DNA from: Collinsella sp.
Lineage (GTDB): Bacteria > Actinomycetota > Coriobacteriia > Coriobacteriales > Coriobacteriaceae
DNA: 64,000 bases
Direction of reading: 5' to 3'
NCBI GenBank assembly: GCA_019419585.1
Contig: DXZQ01000013.1
Span: 1-64,000 of the forward strand
Program-made: the position numbers and the translations under genes
The notes under the pieces: model-generated
Databases searched by the model: none
What the model was told of the DNA's origin: nothing
Seen by the model: the letters and a program-made list of their open reading frames with translations, nothing else
Part shown: positions 57,792-64,000 of the stretch, piece by piece
Layout of the letters: every line of letters begins with the position of its first letter
Position numbering within the stretch: the stretch's first letter is position 1

Positions 57792-58475
57792 TTACTGTGC
57801 CTCGACGACCTTCTGCCAGTCAGCCTCAAAAGAGGCGAGGCCCTGGTCGGTCAGCGGATGATGCAGGCACTTCTTGAGAGCGGCCATGGGCACGGTCGCG
57901 ATGTCGGCGCCAAGAAGAGCCGCCTGGGTCACGTGGTTGGGCGTGCGGACCGAAGCGGTGATGATCTCGACGGTGTCGTCGACGTTCTTGCCGGTCCAGT
58001 CATAGTTCTTGATGCAGGTCACAACGTTGTCGAGCTGCGAGATACCGTCCTCGGCGATGTCATCGAAGCGTCCCACAAACGGGCTGATGTAGCGAGCGCC
58101 GGCGTTGGCGGCCATCAAGGCCTGGGTCGGCGAGAAAACAAGCGTCATGTTGACACGCACGCCCGCGTCGGCCAGCGCGCGGCAGGCGGCGAGGCCGGCC
58201 TCGCAGACGGGGAGCTTGACCACAATGTTGGGGGCGAGGGCAGCAAGGCGCTTGCCCTCCTCGATCATGCCCTCGGCCGTGGTCGCGGTGGACTCGGCGG
58301 ACACGGGCAGGCCCTCGCAAAGCTCGGCGATCTTGAGCATGTGGGGTTCAAAGTCTGCAAGTTTGCCGCCGGTCTTGGCGTACAGAGACGGGTTGGTGGT
58401 TACGCCGGCAAGGCAGCCCCAGCTCTTGGCCTCGGCGATCTCGTCAAGGTTGGCGGTATCGATAAAGAACTTCAT
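57792..58475 (-). CDS. Transaldolase / fructose-6-phosphate aldolase family protein
   Basis: A 227-residue FSA/TalC-type class I aldolase: 'MKFFIDTANLDEIAEAKSWG', 'VTTNPSLYAK', 'NIVVKLPV' (with the Schiff-base lysine), 'NMTLVFSPTQALMAANAGA' and 'YISPFVGRFDD'. This small subfamily includes true transaldolases and enzymes that cleave fructose-6-phosphate to dihydroxyacetone and glyceraldehyde-3-phosphate; sequence alone does not separate them. GAAGGAG lies eight bases before the ATG at 58475. It sits between GatZ-like and transketolase genes in the sugar operon. Confidence 0.9.
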   Translation of the reverse strand: MKFFIDTANLDEIAEAKSWGCLAGVTTNPSLYAKTGGKLADFEPHMLKIAELCEGLPVSAESTATTAEGMIEEGKRLAALAPNIVVKLPVCEAGLAACRALADAGVRVNMTLVFSPTQALMAANAGARYISPFVGRFDDIAEDGISQLDNVVTCIKNYDWTGKNVDDTVEIITASVRTPNHVTQAALLGADIATVPMAALKKCLHHPLTDQGLASFEADWQKVVEAQ

Positions 58476-58514
58476 GGTGCAAACTCCTTCGGAGGAATCC
58501 AAAACTCAAAAGAA

Positions 58515-58541
58515 AGGACAAAGGGGATGCCCCTTTGTCCT
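58515..58541. repeat. Intercistronic hairpin AGGACAAAGGGG
   Basis: AGGACAAAGGGG (58515-58526) pairs perfectly with CCCCTTTGTCCT (58530-58541) around ATG/C. The stem word resembles the GACAAAGGG hairpins at 10683 and 37952. Confidence 0.7.
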
Positions 58542-58545
58542 ATGT

Positions 58546-58581
58546 GCCGGGCCTGCAGCTGGGACATGCCCCAGGCCCGGC
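58546..58581. repeat. Intercistronic hairpin GCCGGGCCT
   Basis: GCCGGGCCT (58546-58554) pairs with AGGCCCGGC (58573-58581); the loop contains GGGACATGCCCC. With 58515-58541 it fills the gap between the GatZ-like and transaldolase genes and may tune expression within the operon. Confidence 0.6.
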
Positions 58582-58600
58582 GTCGTGTAGGAAAAACTAC

Positions 58601-59875
58601 TTAGTCCTCGAGAGCCTTCTCGATGCGGCTCGTGACGCCCTTGAGGTTAAGACCGACGACATACTGCTTGATCGGGCGCTTGATGTGCTCGATCACAAAG
58701 CGCTTGCCGTCGATGTCTTGGGCGGCGAGGTTGCGATAGAGCTTCTCGACCTGCTCCTTGACCTCGGGATCGTTGAACGCGTAGTGGCCGGAGACATCCA
58801 GAATCTTCAGGCTGAGCTCGTCGTCGGCCAGAATGTCGTCAACCTGCAGGTTGACATCGTCGCCAGTCATCCACTTGCGCCAGCGCTCGGTCTTGATGGC
58901 CTTGACCAGCAGCGTGTGATACAGGTCGGAGGGATCGTCGCACAGGCCGTTGTCGACCAGAATCTGCTCGGTAGCGCAGAGTTTGAGGTAAGCGCAGGTC
59001 TCCTCGGTGCCATACTGCGGAGCAACGTTGGAGGCGGTCACGTGTGCCGGGATATGCTCGAGCAGCGTCGCGTCATCCAGGTAGTCGGCGTTGTGCTCCT
59101 TCAGGCCCACGCCGTAGCGCTTGGCCATGTCGGCGAGCTCGCGGGCATTCTTAAAGTTGTAATGACCGACCTGCTCCGTCCAGCGGGTAAGGGTGCCGGT
59201 CTGGCCGACGATAAAGGTGGGCATGGGGCAGCCGCGCTTCTCGAGCTCGGGCTGCAGCTGAGAAATGAACTCCTCGTACTTATCGGTAGAGGTCAAGCCG
59301 CCATTGGTCTCCTCGGTACCGACCTCATAGGCAACCTCGGGCAGGTTATGCTCGCGACGGTATTGCTCAAGGTAGTCGATAAGATCGATCGTACGGCGAA
59401 GCACCACGTCGAGCGGAATAACCTTGCCGATCTGATAGGGGTCCTTGGTGGGATCGACCATCAGCAGGTCAAAGCCCGCCTCCATGTCGGCGACAAAGGA
59501 CTTGCGGGCGAGCTCCATGGCCTCGTCCTCGGGCAGGTGGGCGTTACGCTCCTCGTCGCGCTGCCACGGACCGCCGTGATCGCGGCACAGGTAGTACGGA
59601 CCGGTGTAACCCACCTCGTCGGCAACCTTCTTGATGTCGGCGGCAAAGCGCGTCTGGTCCCAACCGTTGACGTAGCCGGCGCCCATCTCGTCCATATCGA
59701 CCTGGTTGCGGCTAGCGATAAACATGGGCGGGAAATCCTCGTCCTTGGCAAGCTCGAACACGGCCTGAATCAGGTTGGGGCTCATGGGGCCAATGCCGAC
59801 CATGGTTGCGTGATCGCCGCTATCCTGCAGCTTGAGCATGCCCTGAACGGCCTGGCGGATGGTAAGGTTGGACAT
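58601..59875 (-). CDS. GatZ/KbaZ family protein, possible ketose-6-phosphate 4-epimerase
   Basis: A 424-residue TIM-barrel protein of the tagatose-bisphosphate aldolase 'non-catalytic subunit' family: 'GIGPMSPNLIQAVFELAKDE', 'RDHGGPWQRDEERNA', 'YEVGTEETNGGLTS' and 'VGLKEHNADYL' are typical. GatZ normally supports the class II aldolase GatY, but no gatY is in this operon. Some stand-alone family members have been reported as fructose/tagatose-6-phosphate 4-epimerases, which fits a PTS-fed ketose pathway (inference). GGAGAAGGAG lies before the ATG at 59875. A possible RNA pseudoknot lies in the 144-nt gap upstream. Confidence 0.87.
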   Translation of the reverse strand: MSNLTIRQAVQGMLKLQDSGDHATMVGIGPMSPNLIQAVFELAKDEDFPPMFIASRNQVDMDEMGAGYVNGWDQTRFAADIKKVADEVGYTGPYYLCRDHGGPWQRDEERNAHLPEDEAMELARKSFVADMEAGFDLLMVDPTKDPYQIGKVIPLDVVLRRTIDLIDYLEQYRREHNLPEVAYEVGTEETNGGLTSTDKYEEFISQLQPELEKRGCPMPTFIVGQTGTLTRWTEQVGHYNFKNARELADMAKRYGVGLKEHNADYLDDATLLEHIPAHVTASNVAPQYGTEETCAYLKLCATEQILVDNGLCDDPSDLYHTLLVKAIKTERWRKWMTGDDVNLQVDDILADDELSLKILDVSGHYAFNDPEVKEQVEKLYRNLAAQDIDGKRFVIEHIKRPIKQYVVGLNLKGVTSRIEKALED

Positions 59876-59944
59876 TTTGTTCTCCTTCTCCAGAGGATTT
59901 TTGACAAAAGTTCCCTGGGACCCAGATGCGGGCCCTATCAGTAC

Positions 59945-60005
59945 GGATGGATTTTGTTGTGTAGGAGCGGTTGTGCGGAGTCAAATCCATCCCTCCGCAC
60001 AACCG
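59945..60005 (-). promoter_or_regulatory. Possible RNA pseudoknot between EIIBC and GatZ-like genes
   Basis: On the transcript, positions 60005-59993 pair perfectly over 13 bp with 59980-59968 (CGGTTGTGCGGAG/CTCCGCACAACCG). The 12-nt loop between them contains GGATGGATTT (59992-59983), which is complementary over 10 bp to AAATCCATCC (59954-59945) further downstream. This is the layout of an H-type pseudoknot, or of two competing structures. Confidence 0.5.
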
Positions 60006-60019
60006 GAGTCCTTAAAGGT

Positions 60020-61492
60020 TTACTTGGCCTGCTTATCGAGCGTGGGCTTCATGGCAATCAGGATTGCAGCGGCGACCACGGAGCCAATCACGATGTCCAG
60101 GCAGAACAGCGCGACGTTGTTGGTGGCAAGGGCGACGATAAAGCCACCGTGCGGGACGTAGCAGTCGATACCCTGGAAGGCGGCGAGCGCCGCGCCCACG
60201 GCAGAGCCGATGCAGATGCCGGGCAGGGTGTGGCCAAGGTCCTTGACCGCGAAGGGGATAGCGCCCTCGGTAATGCCGATGCAGCCCATGAACAGTGCGG
60301 AGATACCCATCTGACGATCGGCGTCATCGAACTTATTCTTGGCGATGAGCGCAGCGAGGCCGCAGGCGATCGGGGGAATGGCGACGGCGACGCGGAACAT
60401 ACCGTTAGGGCCATAGATGCCGGAGGCCATGATGGCCATAGTAAAGGTCGAAGCGGTCTTGTTGATGGGGCCGCCCATATCGAAGGCGGTCATAACACCA
60501 ATGACCAGGCCCAGGACGACGGCGGAGCCGCCCTGCAGGCTACCGAGCACGCTGGTGAGCCAATCCATCACAAAGCCAAGCGGCGTGGCCAGGATGTAGA
60601 TGTAGGCCATGCCCAGGACGAGCGAGGTCAGAATCGGGATGATCAGGATGGGCATGATGGTCTGGATGGTGTTGTTGACCTTCCAGGTCTTCATCCAGCG
60701 GACAAAGTAGCCGCAGATGACAGCCATGATCATGGCGCCCAAGAAGCCGGTCGAAACGCTGTTGCCGCTCGGGGTGACGACGGCGTTGTTGACCAAGTAG
60801 CCCAGGACGAAGCCGGGGGCAAGTGCGGGCTTACCGGCCATCGAGTAGGCGATGTATGCCGCAAGCACCGGAATCATCATAGAGATGCCGGCCATGCCGA
60901 TGGTGTTAAGGCTCACCATCAACGGGTTGGTGACCTCCATGCCGCTAGCACCGGCAGTACCGGATGCCAACGAGAAGGCGAGGAACACGCCACCGATAAC
61001 GACAATGGGGATAAAATAGGAAACGCCGGTATTGAATGCATTGAGCAGCGTCTTGCCAGGATCGGCAAAGATAGACTGCTTGGACGCCGGTGTCGGGGCC
61101 TGCGGGGCAGCGGAGACGGCCTTCTTCTCTGCCTTGGCCTCGGCCTTGGGCGCGTCAACGGCGCCACCCGTCGCCTTGATGATCTCGACAGCCTGGTCGA
61201 TGATCTTGACCGGATCGGCGATCACATCGGAAGTACCGACCTTGAGGAACTTGCCCTCGGCCATCTTCTGCTCAAAACGGTCCTCGTTCTCGACACCCAC
61301 GTCGACGGACTCCAGGACCAGGTCGGCGGAGTTCACGTCTTCCTGCGTGAGCTCATTCTCAATACCCAGGCCACCCTGAGCCTCGACCTTGCACTCGATG
61401 CCACGGGCGGCGCATTCATCTTGAATCGCCTTCTGGGCCATATACGTGTGGGCGATACCCACGGTACAGGCGGCAACGCCTACGATCTTCAT
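60020..61492 (-). CDS. PTS fructose-type EIIBC permease
   Basis: A 490-residue PTS transporter. EIIB (about 1-105) has Cys9 in 'GVAACTVGIAHTYMAQKAI'; an Ala/Lys-rich linker with an SKQSIF motif follows; EIIC (about 145-490) has around nine helices with 'GYLVNNAVVTPSGNSVSTGF', 'FDMGGPINKTA' and 'IGITEGAIPFAVKD', the family signatures. It imports and phosphorylates a ketose, probably fructose, tagatose or a close relative. GAGGG precedes the ATG at 61492. It is the first gene of the operon EIIBC, GatZ-like, transaldolase-like, transketolase N, transketolase C, EIIA, divergent from a LacI regulator. Confidence 0.92.
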   Translation of the reverse strand: MKIVGVAACTVGIAHTYMAQKAIQDECAARGIECKVEAQGGLGIENELTQEDVNSADLVLESVDVGVENEDRFEQKMAEGKFLKVGTSDVIADPVKIIDQAVEIIKATGGAVDAPKAEAKAEKKAVSAAPQAPTPASKQSIFADPGKTLLNAFNTGVSYFIPIVVIGGVFLAFSLASGTAGASGMEVTNPLMVSLNTIGMAGISMMIPVLAAYIAYSMAGKPALAPGFVLGYLVNNAVVTPSGNSVSTGFLGAMIMAVICGYFVRWMKTWKVNNTIQTIMPILIIPILTSLVLGMAYIYILATPLGFVMDWLTSVLGSLQGGSAVVLGLVIGVMTAFDMGGPINKTASTFTMAIMASGIYGPNGMFRVAVAIPPIACGLAALIAKNKFDDADRQMGISALFMGCIGITEGAIPFAVKDLGHTLPGICIGSAVGAALAAFQGIDCYVPHGGFIVALATNNVALFCLDIVIGSVVAAAILIAMKPTLDKQAK

Positions 61493-61652
61493 TGCTTCCC
61501 TCTTTTCATAGAGTTGCGTGCGCAAGACACCGTTTGCGGAGGCCTCCGGAGTATCCCCTGCCGTTTGGACTTACTGTCTTTTCGACAAGACCAATATAGA
61601 TGCTCGTTTTTCTTAATGCCAGCTTATTTCGGTAAACGCGCAGGTCAGAGCG

Positions 61653-61685
61653 TTGGTTATGCGATTTAGTTATGCGTTTAACCAA
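61653..61685. promoter_or_regulatory. Candidate LacI-type operator between EIIBC and lacI
   Basis: TTGGTTA (61653-61659) and TAACCAA (61679-61685) are inverse copies, and GTTATGCG occurs twice between them (61656 and 61669, a 13-nt period). It lies about 160 nt upstream of EIIBC. The rest of 61493-61907 shows AT-rich promoter-like DNA (TATATT at 61598-61593 on the minus strand) and no gene. Confidence 0.5.
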
Positions 61686-61907
61686 AAATGAATCCTGCGA
61701 TTTTACCCTCGATTTCAAAAGTCAAGAAGTATTTGATTTTCTCGGTAGACGGCAGATGCGCATGCCGGTCACAAATTTCGACCCCACCCGTATACCGCAT
61801 TTGTTGCATACTCATATGAAAGGAAAAGGTCGCTCACCGAAGCGTATCCCTCACCAAGACTCAAAGTCATCATGTTGGAAAATGCTCATCTGTCGGAAGG
61901 AGTCGCT

Positions 61908-62918
61908 GTGGCAAAACAGCGCGTTACGATCGCAGACGTCGCTCGAGAGGCGGGAACCTCGACGGCAAGCGTCTCGTATTACCTCAACGACAAACGAGAA
62001 AAGCTTAGCGAAAAGACGCAGAACAAAATCGCGCGCGTCATTAAGGAACTCGGATACGTTCCCAACGCCCAAGCGCAGACGCTCACCGGCAAGCAAACCC
62101 ACGTCATTGCCATCATCATTTTGGATAACACCAACAAATGGGCGGGGCTCGTTCTCAATGGCATGGAGCAGGTCATGCTCCCCGCGGGCTACCAGACGGT
62201 CGTTTGCACGAGCAACTTTAACCCCGAGACCGAGCTCATGTACGTCGACAAGATGCTCTCGCTGGGCGTCGATGGCTTTATCATCCAGCCCACGGCAAAC
62301 TTCAAAGCCGTGCACGACCGCATTAGACGCGCCGGCAAGCCGGTCGTCTTTTTCGATGCGGCCATCTACAGCCCAGGCACCAGCTGGATCAAAACCAACC
62401 TCTACGACGGCGTGTACAATGCCACGCAGGCGCTTCTCGATGCCGGCTACGAGGACTTTTTCTCCATTGCCGCCAATATGACCGAAATGCGCACCCGCAT
62501 GGAACGTTTTCAGGGATATGCCGAGGCATTAGCCGCGAATGGGCAGCTCTACAAAGCCATCCCCATCGACCACAACAAGCCGTCAATCAACGAGCTTACC
62601 GAGTACTTTAAATTCAAGTTTAATCCCGCCAAGCGTACGCTCGTCTTTGTCCAAAACCAATGGGCGCTCCCCCGCGTCTACAAGGCACTTCAGCCCATGG
62701 CCCATCTGCTTCCGCAGCAAATCGGCCTTTTGGGACTCAACTGCGAAGACTGGACTAATCTCACCACACCGACCGTCTCCACCATCATCGAGCCCGTCGA
62801 CCAGGAAGGTCGCGAAGCAGCCGAGATGTTGCTCGCCCTACTTGACGGCAGCAGCGAACCCGGCGAGCAGCGCATTCTCGAGTGCAAGCTCAACTGGCTC
62901 GACTCCACCTCGATCTAG
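61908..62918 (+). CDS. LacI family regulator of the PTS operon
   Basis: A 336-residue regulator with helix-turn-helix 'TIADVAREAGTSTASVSYYL', hinge 'LGYVPNAQAQTLTG' and a sugar-binding-protein-like domain ('IAIIILDNTNKWAG', 'VVFFDAAIYSPGT', 'IGLLGLNCEDWTNLTTPTVS'). GTG at 61908 has AAGGAG five bases upstream, better than an ATG 12 codons earlier. Divergent position and the palindromic site at 61653-61685 make it the likely repressor of the operon; the inducer is presumably a phosphorylated ketose (inference). Confidence 0.9.
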   Translation: MAKQRVTIADVAREAGTSTASVSYYLNDKREKLSEKTQNKIARVIKELGYVPNAQAQTLTGKQTHVIAIIILDNTNKWAGLVLNGMEQVMLPAGYQTVVCTSNFNPETELMYVDKMLSLGVDGFIIQPTANFKAVHDRIRRAGKPVVFFDAAIYSPGTSWIKTNLYDGVYNATQALLDAGYEDFFSIAANMTEMRTRMERFQGYAEALAANGQLYKAIPIDHNKPSINELTEYFKFKFNPAKRTLVFVQNQWALPRVYKALQPMAHLLPQQIGLLGLNCEDWTNLTTPTVSTIIEPVDQEGREAAEMLLALLDGSSEPGEQRILECKLNWLDSTSI

Positions 62919-63037
62919 ACCGCGGGACAAATTAATCAGGAGTGTTTGTCCCAAATCTTAAGTATTTGTTCGGCAGAACGGCCCCTGCCGGCTCCTGCTA
63001 GACTGGTAGATTCCCAACCGTCCATCCAGGAGCCTCA

Positions 63038-64000
63038 ATGTCGCGCAAGTCCGCCTACAAGCAAGTACTTTCCATCGGCACCGCCGTGGTGCTGGGGTTT
63101 GCGCTGTTTACGGGATCGCTCGACGGGGCGCCCAAGCTGCTCTCGCCGCAAAGCGACGAGCAGGCGGCGGCTCTGGCCGAGAAGCAAAGCGAGAGCCCCA
63201 ACCGCACCGACGACGAAGCAGACCTGGTTGCCCGGCTCGAATCGGGGACGGCAAGCTCCTCGGATTCCAAAGGCGGCCAAAGCACCGGCGATGGCTCCGA
63301 ATCCACCACAACCGGCACCGCTGGCGATGTCTCTTCGAACGCCACCCCCATCGACGAAGTGGAAAACCCCGATCTCGACCGCGCGCGCGGCGTATACCTC
63401 ACCAGCATTCCCGACTACGCCGGCAACTCCTACGTTGCCCTTCGCGCCGATGGCACGCACCCGCTCGGCACACCGTCGTTCACGCTCGATGAATACGAGC
63501 GGGCCACCGAAGAAGGATGCTTTAAGAAGTTCTCAAAGCTCGACAGCCTGGGCCGTACCCGCAAAGCACTCGCCTGCATAGGACCCGAATCGCTCGGTCA
63601 GGGTAAGCGCGGCGATATCTCGCGTATCCATCCTGCCGGTTGGCACCAGCAGCGCTACGACTTTATTCCAGGCCAGAGCCTCTACAACCGCTGCCACCTC
63701 ATCGCCTGGTCGCTCTGCGGCGAAAACGCCAATCGCAAGAATCTCCTCACCGGCACGCGCTATCTCAACGAAACGGGCATGCTGCCGTTTGAAGAGCAGA
63801 TCCTCGGCTACATCCGCGACACGGGCAACCACGTGCTCTACCGCGTCACGCCCATGTATAACGAAGAGGAACTCGTCTGCCGCGGCGTTCGCCTCGAGGC
63901 ACAATCGGTCGAGGACCACGGCAAAACGCTGTGCTTCCACGTGTACTGCTACAACCTGCAGCCGCATGTGCAGATCGACTACGCCACCGGCCGCAACCAG
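63038..64000 (+). CDS. Secreted DNA/RNA non-specific endonuclease (partial at window edge)
   Basis: The frame is open from ATG 63038 (AGGAG five bases upstream) to the end of the window, 321 codons so far. A signal or anchor helix (about 7-25), a Ser/Thr/Asp-rich linker (about 45-110) and a nuclease domain are visible. The core 'YNRCHLIAWSLCGENANRKN' and 'LLTGTRYLNETGMLPFE' match the Endonuclease_NS_2 family, with NRCH in place of DRGH; His is the general base and the Asn residues bind Mg. Likely a surface or released DNase for nutrient scavenging or DNA uptake. The C terminus is missing. Confidence 0.85.
   Translation, partial: MSRKSAYKQVLSIGTAVVLGFALFTGSLDGAPKLLSPQSDEQAAALAEKQSESPNRTDDEADLVARLESGTASSSDSKGGQSTGDGSESTTTGTAGDVSSNATPIDEVENPDLDRARGVYLTSIPDYAGNSYVALRADGTHPLGTPSFTLDEYERATEEGCFKKFSKLDSLGRTRKALACIGPESLGQGKRGDISRIHPAGWHQQRYDFIPGQSLYNRCHLIAWSLCGENANRKNLLTGTRYLNETGMLPFEEQILGYIRDTGNHVLYRVTPMYNEEELVCRGVRLEAQSVEDHGKTLCFHVYCYNLQPHVQIDYATGRNQ

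Noticed and set aside
58535..61669. 1044-codon plus-strand ORF opposite the PTS genes
   Set aside because: Antisense to well-defined EIIBC and GatZ-like genes; the translation has no domain and biased composition.

Overview
The window is about 60% G+C, with short intergenic gaps and many ATGA/TAATG gene overlaps. Its gene content fits a gut Coriobacteriia genome, most likely Collinsella: several PTS genes, MdoB/LtaS-type lipoteichoic acid enzymes, SipW/TasA-type surface proteins, and a tadA next to a small SRP RNA. The genus is inferred from protein style; no rRNA or other marker is present.

Layout. 0-3 kb: half of an MFS transporter, divergent from an RpiR regulator and a Cof-type phosphatase, with long palindromic operators between them. 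3-6 kb: rlmKL. 6-10.6 kb: kup, a small membrane protein, kdpD and kdpE, all on the minus strand. 10.7-14.1 kb: a nitroreductase and an MdoB-type phosphoglycerol transferase. 14.8-23.7 kb: a six-gene minus-strand surface locus (SipW-type signal peptidase, three TasA/camelysin-like proteins, an 1816-residue secreted repeat protein and a membrane-anchored secreted protein). Each side of this locus carries one of two homologous five-unit hairpin arrays with a 62-nt period. 24.6-29 kb: a BilS-like flavodoxin and a heterodimeric ABC exporter. 29.2-33.1 kb: a coiled-coil sortase-type protein, SRP RNA, a TadA-glycerate kinase fusion and tRNA-Ser(UGA). 33-38 kb: TetR, LemA, ilvE, DedA and cysE. 38-42.3 kb: a MarR-ABC-ABC operon. 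42.4-47.6 kb: a small hypothetical protein, a nitroreductase, a membrane protein, a degenerate sigma54-type regulator, a YeiH transporter and a GntR regulator. 47.7-51.3 kb: glmS and a LacI regulator, separated by a cluster of hairpins. 51.5-55.4 kb: an AAA/DUF4143 ATPase, then larE between two duplicated HAD phosphatases. 55.6-62.9 kb: a sugar operon (fructose-type PTS, GatZ-like protein, transaldolase-like protein, split transketolase) with a divergent LacI regulator. 63 kb to the end: a secreted nuclease cut by the window edge.

How genes work together. kup and kdpDE suggest potassium uptake under KdpDE-like control without kdpFABC in view. The PTS operon can be read as ketohexose import, epimerisation by the GatZ-like protein, and entry into the non-oxidative pentose phosphate route. 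However, the N-terminal transketolase half lacks the conserved SKGHA segment. The SipW/TasA locus is probably a secreted fibre or matrix system.

The most unusual layer is non-coding. Intergenic spaces hold several families of imperfect palindromes: the 62-nt arrays, nested hairpins, hairpins with different stems but a shared GGGAC(A/G)G loop, and MITE-like inverted-repeat elements. Many sit exactly at gene ends. All identifications come from reading motifs; no database search was run.
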